From assembly GCA_002502785.1 (NCBI GenBank), contig DAQG01000014.1, positions 1 through 15,428 of the forward strand: 15,428 nt of DNA, in the 5' to 3' direction. Shown piece after piece: positions 5,902-13,564 of this stretch. The stretch's first letter is position 1, and the number at the start of each line of letters is the position of its first letter. The notes beneath the pieces were generated by a model. That model made no database searches and had not been told where the DNA came from. It saw nothing but the letters and a program-made list of their open reading frames with translations. The position numbers and the translations under genes were made by a program. Source of the stretch: Methanothrix harundinacea. Its GTDB lineage: Archaea; Halobacteriota; Methanosarcinia; Methanotrichales; Methanotrichaceae.

Positions 5902-6945
5902 ATGTTCGACAGAGCTTTATTCCGTTTCATGATCGTCCTTTCGGTCTGCGCAGCCTCACCGTTGGCGTTGGCCCAGGAGGTCAATTTCACAGAGACGATC
6001 GAGTTGGGTGACCTTGACGAGTCAGATAACGATACCGTCACGTTGAACGATACCGTCACGTTGAACGATACCGTCACGTTGAACGATACCGTCACGTTAA
6101 ACGATACCGTCACGTTAAACGATACCGTCACGTTAAACGATACCGTCACGTTAAACGATACCGTCACGTTAAACGATACTGTTATGGCGATTGATACCGC
6201 AAGTGCGATGGTCGACGTTGACGATAATGTCACCGTGAAGGATGACGTTAACGATACCGGTGCCATCGACGAAACGGCATCCAATGGCGGCGATGATTCG
6301 GCGAACGAGACTACGCCGGTCGAGCTTCTGTCGGAGGGGGAACCGATCGCCGTCATGCCCGAGGCGCCTATGCTCGCCGCCAGCTCAATGACCATTGTTC
6401 CCGCTGTTGAGGACGTCTATGCCGACTTGACGGAGGAGATGGTCTACAATGACGATCACCTGATCTGCGAGTATCTGATGGGTGACCGTTACAAGGAGGA
6501 CGACTATCCAGGAGTGGTGATGGTCCAGTTCGATATATCGGATCTTGAGATGATTGATGACGACGTCGGAGTTCTTGTTCTGAAGGCGGAATCGATTGAG
6601 AAGAAGGGTGGTGCCGAGATGGCCGGAATACTCCTCATGCCGGTGACGTCAGAATGGTCTGAAAACTCCAGTGCAACTGCCATGGCATTGAACATGTTGC
6701 CGTTAGTCTTTATGATGACCGACGGCAACGACCTCGACTTCAGCTGGCTCGGGATGAACTTAGGTGGGGATGAAGTCTTCGCCTTCGACGTCTCGGATCA
6801 TCTCAAGGCGGCAGAAGGTGGAAGGATATCCTTCCTCCTGATGGCGTTTGGAGATGTCGATTACAGGGTCAGCTTCAAGTCCAGGGAGACGGGTGAGGGG
6901 CCCAGCCTTCTGATCGCGCCCTATCCATCCGCGCCCGCGACCTGA
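5902..6945 (+). CDS. Exported surface protein with N-glycosylation-sequon repeats and DNRLRE/CBM96-like domain
   Basis: 347 residues. A signal peptide (hydrophobic 9-24, ending ALA before QEV) sends it out of the cell. Residues 43-94 are eight copies of Asn-Asp-Thr-Val-Thr-Leu followed by a ninth NDTV, so there are nine consecutive N-x-T sequons every six residues. Four more occur at N28, N109, N117 and about N135. This should form an extended, heavily N-glycosylated stalk. Residues from about 165 to 345 match the pattern of DNRLRE/CBM96-like beta domains: a conserved aromatic/Asp start (EDVYAD), VQFDISDL, TSEWSENS, FAFDVSDHL, and a final SFKSRETGEGPSLLI. Such domains in methanogens occur in cell-wall or disaggregatase-related proteins and may bind polysaccharide. 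No C-terminal membrane anchor is seen, so attachment must be non-covalent or the protein is released. Confidence 0.82.
   Translation: MFDRALFRFMIVLSVCAASPLALAQEVNFTETIELGDLDESDNDTVTLNDTVTLNDTVTLNDTVTLNDTVTLNDTVTLNDTVTLNDTVTLNDTVMAIDTASAMVDVDDNVTVKDDVNDTGAIDETASNGGDDSANETTPVELLSEGEPIAVMPEAPMLAASSMTIVPAVEDVYADLTEEMVYNDDHLICEYLMGDRYKEDDYPGVVMVQFDISDLEMIDDDVGVLVLKAESIEKKGGAEMAGILLMPVTSEWSENSSATAMALNMLPLVFMMTDGNDLDFSWLGMNLGGDEVFAFDVSDHLKAAEGGRISFLLMAFGDVDYRVSFKSRETGEGPSLLIAPYPSAPAT
6028..6183 (+). repeat. 18-bp tandem repeat, eight full units plus a partial ninth
   Basis: The unit is AACGATACCGTCACGTTR. Units 1-3 end in TTG and units 4-8 in TTA, and otherwise all eight full copies (6028-6171) are identical. 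A ninth partial unit (AACGATACTGTT) differs by one base. The near absence of synonymous drift shows recent expansion or homogenisation. The length, a multiple of three, keeps the frame whatever the copy number. Confidence 0.97.
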
Positions 6946-6985
6946 CGGCATCGTGGGGCGGGTGACCGAAAGGATTTGACGAAGG

Positions 6986-7033
6986 CAGTCCGAAGGCGTA
7001 TCGGTGCTAAAGGCCCGACAAACCTTCGGACTG
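6986..7033 (+). terminator. Hairpin terminator after the surface-protein gene
   Basis: CAGTCCGAAGG (6986-6996) pairs perfectly with CCTTCGGACTG (7023-7033) over 11 bp around a 26-nt loop, 40 bp after the stop. It is followed by TAATCAATATAATTTATTTA, rich in T. It lies between convergent genes, so it may end both transcripts, but the T-rich side favours the plus strand. The wide loop is unusual for a simple terminator. Confidence 0.6.
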
Positions 7034-7082
7034 TAATCAATATAATTTATTTATAATATTGTCGAAAATCGATGGCTGAAGG

Positions 7083-8009
7083 TCAGACGAGATGACAGAG
7101 AACCTGGTGATCTCTGTTCATTTTGATCATCTCTGGCTCCTTCTCCATGCAGTTTTTTTCGGCAAAGGGGCACCGGGGATAAAAGACGCAACCAGGACGA
7201 TCGCCGTTTCTGTTTTCCGACTCCGCATCTTGAACGCCGAGATCTTCAGACGGCTGAGGTTCGATCAGCAGCTGGGCGTAGGGATGACGAGCACAGTTGA
7301 AAATATTTTCCGTCTCTCCCATCTCCAGGATCTTGCCCCGGTACATCACGGCCATTCTGTCACTCATGTGTTTGACGACTTCAAGATCGTGGGTGATGAA
7401 CATGGTGGTGAGGTTCAGATCTCTTTTGAGCTCGTTCATCAGTTTGAGAATCTGGGCCTGGACGGAGACGTCAAGGCCGGATGTCGGCTCGTCTGCGACG
7501 ATGAAATCGGGATTCGAGGCCAGAGCTCTAGCCAAAACCACCCTCTGGTTCTGGCCGCCGCTCATCTGGTAAGGATAACGGTGGGCGTGTTCTGGATTCA
7601 GCCCGACGGTCTCGATCAGCTCCATAACCCTCTCCTCAATCTCCCTCTTGCTCAGGCCACCTCTGAGCCTCAGGGGCTCTGCGATGCTCCTCTCAGTCTT
7701 CATTCTGGGGTCCAGGGACGCGTCGGGGTCCTGGAAGATCATCTGCATGCGAGGCCTGAGCTTTCTCATCTCCTTCGTTTTCAGTTTCGTTACATCGATC
7801 CCGTCGAAAACGATTTTTCCCGAGGTGGGCTCGATCAATCGCAGCGTCGACTTTCCGGCGGTGGTCTTTCCGCACCCACTCTCTCCCACAAGGCCGAAGG
7901 TCTCGCCCCGACCGATTTGAAAGGAGATCCGGTCCACGACCTTGATGTACTTTTTTTTCATCATCCCGCCCGATGAAAAGCACTTATCAAGGTTGATCAC
8001 TTCAAGCAT
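7083..8009 (-). CDS. nikE: ABC transporter ATPase, NikE/OppF type
   Basis: A 308-residue cytoplasmic ATPase, the second motor subunit of the peptide/nickel-type importer. Walker A is GESGCGKTT at 42-50, the Q-loop Gln is at 93, the signature is SGGQNQR at 150-156, Walker B is FIVADE at 169-174, and the switch His is at 207. The usual second signature residue set is SGGQRQR; here one Arg is Asn, outside the LSGGQ core, so activity is probably kept. The C-terminal oligopeptide/nickel-transporter extension has the Cys pattern CxxxxxC then C and C (274, 280, 287, 305) found in the OppD/OppF subfamily. Its ATG lies inside the end of nikD (8-bp overlap), with GAGGTG 8 nt before it. It is the last gene of the operon. 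Whether the cargo is nickel or peptide is inferred from the permeases. Confidence 0.85.
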   Translation of the reverse strand: MLEVINLDKCFSSGGMMKKKYIKVVDRISFQIGRGETFGLVGESGCGKTTAGKSTLRLIEPTSGKIVFDGIDVTKLKTKEMRKLRPRMQMIFQDPDASLDPRMKTERSIAEPLRLRGGLSKREIEERVMELIETVGLNPEHAHRYPYQMSGGQNQRVVLARALASNPDFIVADEPTSGLDVSVQAQILKLMNELKRDLNLTTMFITHDLEVVKHMSDRMAVMYRGKILEMGETENIFNCARHPYAQLLIEPQPSEDLGVQDAESENRNGDRPGCVFYPRCPFAEKNCMEKEPEMIKMNRDHQVLCHLV

Positions 8010-8937
8010 GTAGAAAACACCTCACCTGGCGTCCGTCTTCTATTTGGAGCATCGGAGGATGTTCTCTCATGCAGACCTCCGTTGCGTGATCGCATCTCGG
8101 ATGAAACTTGCACCCGTGGGGCAGGTCGATCAATGAGGGTCCAATGCCTCGTATGGGCTTAAGCCCCCGCGAGGGAAGGGAGTTCAAAAACCCCTCTGTG
8201 TAGGGGTGGAGAGGGTCGTCCAGCAGGTCCTCTGTCTTGGCGACCTCCAGGATCTCTCCCGCGTACATGACGGCGATCCTCTCGCATATCTCGGCCGCCG
8301 ATGCCAGATCGTGGGTTATGAACAGCATCGACTTTCTTTCCGTCACCTCTTTTAAGAGCTTGAGGATCTCCCTTTTGACGGTCACGTCCAGTCCCTTTGT
8401 GGGCTCGTCGGCGATGATCAGAGTGGGATCTGAAGCCAGGGCCATGGCGATCATCGCCCTCTCCTTCATCCCGCCGCTGAACTGGTGAGGATAATCTCTC
8501 ACCCTCTTTGAAGCGTCTCTGATCCTGACCATCTTCAATAGCTCAACGACCCTTTTCCTTGCGGACCTTTTGTCCACCCCCTTGTGCAGCCTGAGGACCT
8601 CTTCTATCTGGCTTCCTACGGTGAGAACGGGGTTCAGGGCGCTCGTCGGATTCTGGAGTATCATGACGATTTCCCTTCCTCGCACCCGCCTCATCTCTTC
8701 CTCCCTAAGTGAGAGCAGATCCCGTCCGTTGAACCTGACCACTCCCTCCACCCTCGCATCCTTGGGCAGAAGACGGAGGATGGCCATCCCCAGCACCGTC
8801 TTTCCGCTACCGCTCTCACCGATTAGGCCGAGGTTCTCCCCCTCCTCGATTCCAAGGTCCACGTCGTTTGTGGCCTTCACAAGGCCGTCGTCTGTGGGAA
8901 AGAGGACCCTCAGATTGGAGATCTCAAGGCGGCTCAT
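8002..8937 (-). CDS. nikD: ABC transporter ATPase, NikD/OppD type
   Basis: A 311-residue ATPase, first motor subunit of the same importer. Walker A is GESGSGKT at 40-47, the Q-loop Gln is at 95, the signature is FSGGMKER at 153-160, Walker B is LIIADE at 173-178 followed by PTKGLDV, and the switch His is at 209. The C-terminal Cys set (276, 282, 289, 307) matches the OppD/OppF-type extension. It pairs with nikE as a heterodimer beneath the two permeases. The start ATG 8935-8937 has GAGG 7 nt upstream and follows the nikC stop by 9 bp. All key catalytic residues are present and the length is normal. DEPTKGLD in place of the more common DEPTTALD is, to my recollection, frequent in nickel-type members, which is weak support for that branch. 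Confidence 0.87.
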   Translation of the reverse strand: MSRLEISNLRVLFPTDDGLVKATNDVDLGIEEGENLGLIGESGSGKTVLGMAILRLLPKDARVEGVVRFNGRDLLSLREEEMRRVRGREIVMILQNPTSALNPVLTVGSQIEEVLRLHKGVDKRSARKRVVELLKMVRIRDASKRVRDYPHQFSGGMKERAMIAMALASDPTLIIADEPTKGLDVTVKREILKLLKEVTERKSMLFITHDLASAAEICERIAVMYAGEILEVAKTEDLLDDPLHPYTEGFLNSLPSRGLKPIRGIGPSLIDLPHGCKFHPRCDHATEVCMREHPPMLQIEDGRQVRCFLHA

Positions 8938-8946
8938 CTTTCTGCC

Positions 8947-9777
8947 TCAATGCGGTATCTCCTTTCGGAACCTTGGGTCCATCTCATCTCTCAGGCCGTC
9001 GCCGAGAAAGTTGAAGGCCAAAACAGTGATCATTATGGCAAGGCCTGGAAAGACCATTATGTACGGCGCTTTTCTCATGAACAGGCGGCCATCGTCGAGC
9101 ATCGAGCCCCACTCTGGGGTGGGGGGCTGAACGCCAAACCCGAGAAAGCTCAGGCCAGCGGCCGCGAGGATGGCGTAGCCGATCCCGAGAGTGGCGATCA
9201 CGATCACCGGCGATATTATGTTCGGCAGAATGTGGCGGACTAGGATGTAAAGGTCGCTCGCACCAAGCCCTCTCGTCGCCTCCACGAAATCCTGCTCTTT
9301 TACGGAAAGTATCGAGCCCCTCACAACCCTCGCATAGCTGGTCCACTCCACGGCGATGAGGGCTATCATGAGGTTGACCATCCCTGGGCCGAGAGTTCCG
9401 GCCAGAGCTAGGGCGAGGAACATGCTGGGGATGGCTAGAAATCCGTCGACGAGCCGCATGATCACATCATCGGCAAGCCCGCCAAAATAGCCAGAGATGG
9501 TACCAAGGACGATCCCGATAAATAGCGAGCCGCTTATCACGGCGACGCCGACCAGGAGGGAGATTCTGGCTCCGTATACGATCCTGCTCAGTATGCACCG
9601 GCCCATATGATCGGTGCCGAAGGGATACTCCTTCGATGGCGGCTGTAGCCTGACCATTGAATTGACCTCTGTCGGATCGTGGGGGGCGACTTGTGGGGCA
9701 AACGCCGCAATAATAATTAATGACGAAATTATAATCAACCCGATCAGGATGTTCCTGTTTTTAATCCACGATCTCAT
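8947..9777 (-). CDS. nikC: ABC transporter permease, NikC type
   Basis: 276 residues. It is the second membrane subunit, with a first helix at about 10-28, further helices near 72-97, 112-128, 133-147, 190-212 and 240-258, and the short extracytoplasmic region after helix 1 typical of DppC/NikC. FGTDHMGRC at 53-61 is the family's post-helix motif. The ATPase-coupling EAA loop lies around 166-186 (EATRGLGASDLY). The middle (YARVVRGS) and the C-terminus (FLGDGLRDEMDP, ending in His) align by eye well with E. coli NikC. The ATG overlaps the nikB stop by 17 bp, with GAGG 7 nt before it, so the two permeases are translationally coupled. Dipeptide specificity cannot be excluded. Confidence 0.85.
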   Translation of the reverse strand: MRSWIKNRNILIGLIIISSLIIIAAFAPQVAPHDPTEVNSMVRLQPPSKEYPFGTDHMGRCILSRIVYGARISLLVGVAVISGSLFIGIVLGTISGYFGGLADDVIMRLVDGFLAIPSMFLALALAGTLGPGMVNLMIALIAVEWTSYARVVRGSILSVKEQDFVEATRGLGASDLYILVRHILPNIISPVIVIATLGIGYAILAAAGLSFLGFGVQPPTPEWGSMLDDGRLFMRKAPYIMVFPGLAIMITVLAFNFLGDGLRDEMDPRFRKEIPH

Positions 9778-10708
9778 AACGTATCCTCGGATTTAGATAT
9801 GTATATGATATGTCCACAATTAAATTTAAGATAACAAAGATGACTGCTATGAAGAGTATCGAGCCCTGTATCACGGTGTAGTCCCTCTGATATATCGAGT
9901 CCACAACCAGATCGCCGATTCCAGGCCAGCCGAATATCCACTCGGTCACTACCGCCCCGTTCAGAAGGAAACCGAGATTGAGGCCCAGAATCGTCACCAC
10001 CGGGATCAGCGCATTTTTTAGTGCGTGTTTTCCGATAACGATCTTCTCGGGCAGCCCTTTCGCTCTGGCGGTTATTATATAATCTTGGCTCAGCGCCTCC
10101 AAAAGACTCGATCTCATCAACCGGGCGGTCACGGCGGCAGAGCTGGTTCCAAGAGTGATCGCAGGCAGTATCATGTGTTTGAGGTCGCCGCCGTCTCCGT
10201 ATCCCGCCACCGGAAGCCAGTCGAGGTAAACGGAGAAGAGCAGGATTAGGAGGAACGCCTGCCAGAAGTTGGGGATTGAGACGCCGATGAGGGCTCCAAA
10301 TCGGCAGAGGTCATCGATTATGGTGTTGTGCTTTACGGCTGCCATAATGCCGAGGGGGATGGAGACGACGATGGATACGATCATGCTCACGAAAGAAAGT
10401 TTCAACGTGGCCTTGAAGCTCTTCATGATGGCGTCGGCCACTGGCCGCTCTGACATGTAGGAGTATCCAAAGTCGCCGTGGATTACATTGTCAAGCCATC
10501 GGAGGTACTGGACGTAGATCGGCTGATCCAGCCCCATCCTGACCCTGAAGGCATCGATCGCCTCTGGACTTGGGCTGCCCTCGGGGCTCATCAGAAGTAT
10601 CTCCGCAGGATCTCCGGGGGCGAGATAGACCATGGAGAAGCTGATTATCGATACGAAGAGGAGGGCGGGCATGATCAGCAGAATTCTCTTGGATATGTAA
10701 GCCAGCAT
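9761..10708 (-). CDS. nikB: ABC transporter permease, NikB type
   Basis: 315 residues from ATG 10706-10708. A GTG three codons earlier (10717) is possible, but E. coli NikB starts the same way (ML-Y--R) as this ATG. Helix 1 is at about 8-30, followed by PGDPA, then a long extracytoplasmic region with GLDQPIYVQYLRWL at 59-72 and DFGYS at 79-83. GVSIPNFWQAFLL (142-154) and FSVYLDWLPVAGYG (158-171) closely resemble the NikB signature. The ATPase-coupling loop is at about 212-232, and IFGWPGIGDLVV at 258-269 is conserved. With NikC it forms the channel. It follows the methyltransferase gene by 91 bp, with no strong promoter of its own, so cotranscription is likely. Of the five importer subunits this one gives the best hint of nickel over peptide specificity. 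Confidence 0.85.
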   Translation of the reverse strand: MLAYISKRILLIMPALLFVSIISFSMVYLAPGDPAEILLMSPEGSPSPEAIDAFRVRMGLDQPIYVQYLRWLDNVIHGDFGYSYMSERPVADAIMKSFKATLKLSFVSMIVSIVVSIPLGIMAAVKHNTIIDDLCRFGALIGVSIPNFWQAFLLILLFSVYLDWLPVAGYGDGGDLKHMILPAITLGTSSAAVTARLMRSSLLEALSQDYIITARAKGLPEKIVIGKHALKNALIPVVTILGLNLGFLLNGAVVTEWIFGWPGIGDLVVDSIYQRDYTVIQGSILFIAVIFVILNLIVDISYTYLNPRIRYEIVD

Positions 10709-10799
10709 TCTAGCCACTCTGTCGCTGTTGTCTTGTCGGGTTCACAAATATCTGCTATGTCCTCAAAAATCCGAGGAACGCGGCAAATTCTGACGCAAC

Positions 10800-11558
10800 T
10801 TAAGCTTTCTCGCCCGTTACGAGAAATGTGGGATCCTTATGTGCAATTCTGTATGAGAACGGGCCGTAAGCGTTCTGGAACTTCCGTACTTCTTGCAGAT
10901 ATTTGAACGATACGTTGGACAGCCCCGCCTCTTCGAAGAGGGTGCAGACCCTGTTAGGTTTCGTATCACCGTAGAGGGGAAGCTCGCGGCGTATGGGGTT
11001 GTAGTGCTCGCCGAAGACAGAATAGAACGAGGGAAGTTTCCTCTCGGCGACGAAGGTTATCGCCTTTGATATGCCTTTTCGGAGGCGAACGTTCGGGGAG
11101 GGGTCGAACCATGCTCCATCGATCGCCAGGACCCTTCCATCCGGCTTCAAAATTCGGGCCCATTCCTCTACTGCCTTTCTGGGGTCTGGGAGGGTCCAGA
11201 GGAGGTGCCTGTTCACGAGAAGGTCGAAGCTCTCATCCTCGAAGGGCAGCATCTCGGCGTCGGCATGACGAAAATCCGCATCGAGGTTCATCATCCTGGC
11301 GTTATCTCTGGCCCTATCGAGCATCCCCGCCGAGATGTCCACGCCCGTCACCGTATGGCCCATCTCTGCCAGGATTAAGGCGAGAAAACCGGGACCAGTC
11401 CCCACATCCAATACCCTCAAACCCCCGTCGCCGTTCAGGACGGCTCGAAGCTCGTTCTTCCAGACGGATTTCTCCTCGTCTTGAAATCCGCAGATGCCAT
11501 TGGTGTAGGTTTGGCTTCTCCAGTCCCAGTACTTTGAAATGGTCTCTTTAGCGTCCAT
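10800..11558 (-). CDS. Class I SAM-dependent methyltransferase inside the nik operon
   Basis: 252 residues. Motif I is VLDVGTGPG at 49-57, the ribose-binding acidic residue is in GVDIS (Asp74), and HADAEMLPF around 98-106 and LWTLPDP near 120-126 complete the Methyltransf_11-type Rossmann fold. The N-terminal ISKYWDWRSQTY at 7-18 recalls small-molecule methyltransferases often found next to nickel-type ABC importers. The start is ATG 11556-11558, because GGAGAGGG lies 5 nt before it; an ATG five codons upstream would place that site inside the gene. It is first in the second transcript, ahead of nikBCDE. The cytoplasmic substrate is unknown. Candidates are a metal-chelating ligand carried by the importer, or an imported compound. 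A protein or RNA substrate is less likely. The MenG/UbiE-like annotation that databases may suggest should not be taken literally. Confidence 0.85.
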   Translation of the reverse strand: MDAKETISKYWDWRSQTYTNGICGFQDEEKSVWKNELRAVLNGDGGLRVLDVGTGPGFLALILAEMGHTVTGVDISAGMLDRARDNARMMNLDADFRHADAEMLPFEDESFDLLVNRHLLWTLPDPRKAVEEWARILKPDGRVLAIDGAWFDPSPNVRLRKGISKAITFVAERKLPSFYSVFGEHYNPIRRELPLYGDTKPNRVCTLFEEAGLSNVSFKYLQEVRKFQNAYGPFSYRIAHKDPTFLVTGEKA

Positions 11559-11639
11559 GAAAGCCCTCTCCATTTACCGATCGTTTGAATCAGCTTTGTC
11601 TCACAAACACGCCATCAGATGCGTTAATGGATGTCATTG

Positions 11640-11659
11640 TGGTAATACAATAAATATTT
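11640..11659 (-). promoter_or_regulatory. Second nik promoter (methyltransferase-nikBCDE)
   Basis: The minus strand reads AAATATTTATTGTATTACCA. The core nearly repeats that of the nikA promoter (AAATATTTATTAATACCA at 13412-13429). It lies about 80 bp before the methyltransferase ATG. The 278-bp spacer 11574-11851 holds this box, other A/T-rich stretches and the nikA terminator, and no gene that I can support. Confidence 0.55.
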
Positions 11660-11805
11660 GACATCGCTATTAATCCTACTCATAGCATCGTTTTTACTGT
11701 TTTGTTAATAAAACTTTTGGTATATTGAGATTTAATCATACATAAGAAAAATATAGTATCGAAACATTGTTAAAATGACGGGGCAGAATATAAAATATAA
11801 CAGAG

Positions 11806-11838
11806 AAGCGAAACGGCACAAATCAGGCCGTTTCGCTT
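11806..11838 (-). terminator. Hairpin terminator after nikA
   Basis: AAGCGAAACGGC (11806-11817) and GCCGTTTCGCTT (11827-11838) form a perfect 12-bp stem with a 9-nt loop. It starts 13 bp after the nikA stop. On the minus strand the stem is followed by TCTCTGTTATATTTTATATT, rich in T. It resembles an intrinsic terminator, and would set nikA expression apart from the downstream genes. Confidence 0.75.
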
Positions 11839-11851
11839 TCGATGGTGAGTA

Positions 11852-13381
11852 TCAGGCCACGTAGACGTCCTCCGTTAGAACCGGCATCTCGCTGGGGTAT
11901 ATCTCAAAGCCTTCGACCTGTTCGCCGATCCCCACCAGTATCTTATCGTAGAAGAGGTAGATCTCCGGAGAGTCCTCCAGGACCCGTTCTTGTATATCGG
12001 TGTAGATCTCCTCCCGATCCTCCTGGTCGAGGGTCGTTCTCCCCTTCTCTATCAGGTCGTCGATGCCCGAGTAGCGGGTATAGCCCGCCTCCGTGCCCGT
12101 CGAGAGGAACTGCTGAGTGACGAAGTAGTCTGGATCTCCGCTGGTTGCAACTCCGTAGGCGTAGAGGCAGAGGTCGTAGTTTCCTTCGCTCATGGCTGAT
12201 CTTAAAGCGGCGGCTTCGAAGGTCTCCACCTTCGTCTTGATCCCGATCCTCTCCAGCTGAGCTGCGATCATCTCTGCCGAGGGCTTGTTTGCAGGCCTGG
12301 TGGTGTAGGTGATTATCGAAAGCTCAAAGGGTTCACCCTCATAGAGCCATGCATCTCCGTTCCAGGTGAGGCCCGCATCCTCTAGCAGCTCTTTTGCCTT
12401 ATCTGAATCGTAGGGGTACCCTTCCAGATCGTCGTTTGCTGACCAGGGGTAGTTTGAGGGCCAGAAGCTCTTTGCGGGAGTTCCGGCGACCCCCTCCAGG
12501 GCAGTGTCCACCAGCTCTTGGCGGTCGATGGCGTAACTTATGGCTTGTCTGACCTCCACCTTATCAAGAGGCGATTTCGCCGTGTTCACGAACATGAAAT
12601 AGGTCCGCATGGTGTCCCTTGATACGACTTCCGTGGCAGGATCGTCCTCGATAGTATCGTACCACTGGGCAGGTATCGCCCAGGCGATGTCGACCTCGTC
12701 CCCTTCGAGCATCAGAGCTCTGGTCTCAGGTTGGGCTATGTAGTATACGATCGCGCCATCCGATTTGACGGGCCCGTTCCAGTAGTCTTCGTTACTATCC
12801 AGGGTGAGGCTCACATCCGTCTCGTAGCTCACGAATTTGAAGGGCCCTGTGCCCACGGGCTCGGCGTCCAAGTCGTCTGCGGCGGGACTCACCATGCAGG
12901 CGAATCTGATATCAGCGAGGGTCGAAAGGGTCGGACCATATGGCTCCTTAGTTACGATCTTGATGGTGTAGTCGTCCACCGCAGATATGGAGTCGACGAA
13001 GCTGTACTGGTCGTACCATCGGTTTTCTGGGTCGTCCCTCACCCGGTCGATGGAGCTGATCGCCGCATCGGCGTTGAAGGGGGCGCCGTCGTGGAACACA
13101 ACGCCCTCTCTGAGATGAATGATCCATTCGGTATCGCTTTCCAGCTCGTATCCGGTGGCAAGCTCCGGAACGAGTTTCATCTCCTCATCGTAGGTGAAGA
13201 GGGTCTCGTATACCCCCGCCTGCCTCATGTACCACCCCGAATAGCCGAAGGCGGGATCGAGCCGATCGCCTGGGGTGAAGGGCATCACCAGTCTGACATC
13301 CTCGGCCATCACTGCCGGCATCGGTGCCAGTAGCAACAGAATCGCGATGCAAAGGATTTTTGTTGCACATCTTTTCAGCAT
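11852..13381 (-). CDS. nikA: ABC transporter substrate-binding protein, family 5 (NikA/DppA-like)
   Basis: A 509-residue extracytoplasmic binding protein of the bacterial extracellular solute-binding family 5, which loads cargo onto NikBC. It has a signal peptide (Lys-Arg, then a hydrophobic 9-24) with likely cleavage after VMA at residue 26. Family hallmarks are GWYMRQAGVYETLF near 49-62, WIIHLREGVVFHDGAPFNAD near 87-106, PVGTGPFKF, and VEVRQAISYAIDRQ in the middle. The length is normal. GGAGGT lies 5 nt before the ATG. No C-terminal anchor and no lipobox are evident. It is transcribed first, and a terminator hairpin lies behind it, giving a chance for more binding protein than permease. Nickel is inferred from the partner genes, and free metal, a metal-chelate or a peptide are all possible cargoes. 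Confidence 0.82.
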   Translation of the reverse strand: MLKRCATKILCIAILLLLAPMPAVMAEDVRLVMPFTPGDRLDPAFGYSGWYMRQAGVYETLFTYDEEMKLVPELATGYELESDTEWIIHLREGVVFHDGAPFNADAAISSIDRVRDDPENRWYDQYSFVDSISAVDDYTIKIVTKEPYGPTLSTLADIRFACMVSPAADDLDAEPVGTGPFKFVSYETDVSLTLDSNEDYWNGPVKSDGAIVYYIAQPETRALMLEGDEVDIAWAIPAQWYDTIEDDPATEVVSRDTMRTYFMFVNTAKSPLDKVEVRQAISYAIDRQELVDTALEGVAGTPAKSFWPSNYPWSANDDLEGYPYDSDKAKELLEDAGLTWNGDAWLYEGEPFELSIITYTTRPANKPSAEMIAAQLERIGIKTKVETFEAAALRSAMSEGNYDLCLYAYGVATSGDPDYFVTQQFLSTGTEAGYTRYSGIDDLIEKGRTTLDQEDREEIYTDIQERVLEDSPEIYLFYDKILVGIGEQVEGFEIYPSEMPVLTEDVYVA

Positions 13382-13411
13382 GAAATACCTCCATCTTCAG
13401 ATTACTCTTTC

Positions 13412-13429
13412 TGGTATTAATAAATATTT
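13412..13429 (-). promoter_or_regulatory. nikA promoter
   Basis: The minus strand reads AAATATTTATTAATACCA. The TATA part (13421-13429) lies about 44 bp before the ATG, predicting a leader of about 15 nt that holds GGAGGT. It shares its core with the second nik promoter at 11640-11659. Confidence 0.6.
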
Positions 13430-13483
13430 CGATCTTATAGACTCTAGTATTATTAAATAAAATAATTATGAGTAATCAAACTC

Positions 13484-13497
13484 TGAATATAACAAAA
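13484..13497 (+). promoter_or_regulatory. TATA-like box for the small membrane-protein gene
   Basis: CTGAATATAACAAA predicts transcription from near 13516. This makes the upstream ATG at 13508 unlikely as the start, and supports GTG 13565. Confidence 0.4.
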
Positions 13498-13564
13498 TTC
13501 GTCATTAATGCGAAAGAACTATCTACCTCGATGCGAACAAATAAGACCCCGGAGCGATGGAAAC

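Noticed and set aside
6028..6183. A CRISPR array, because of regular short repeats.
   Set aside because: The units are directly adjacent with no spacers, and encode an in-frame peptide repeat.
5898..6395. A 165-residue open frame on the minus strand through the repeat array, also rich in Asn-Val-Thr.
   Set aside because: The repeat unit happens to lack stops on both strands. The plus-strand reading has a signal peptide, promoter, ribosome-binding site and a recognisable C-terminal domain.
10718..10799. A terminator between the methyltransferase and nikB (TCCTC, T-rich loop, GAGGA).
   Set aside because: The stem is only 5 bp and has no T-rich tail. Cotranscription is the simpler reading.
11720..11741. 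A NikR-like operator (GTAT and ATAC half-sites).
   Set aside because: The half-sites are 14 bp apart and imperfect compared with GTATGA-N16-TCATAC, and lie in very A/T-rich DNA. Chance is a sufficient explanation.
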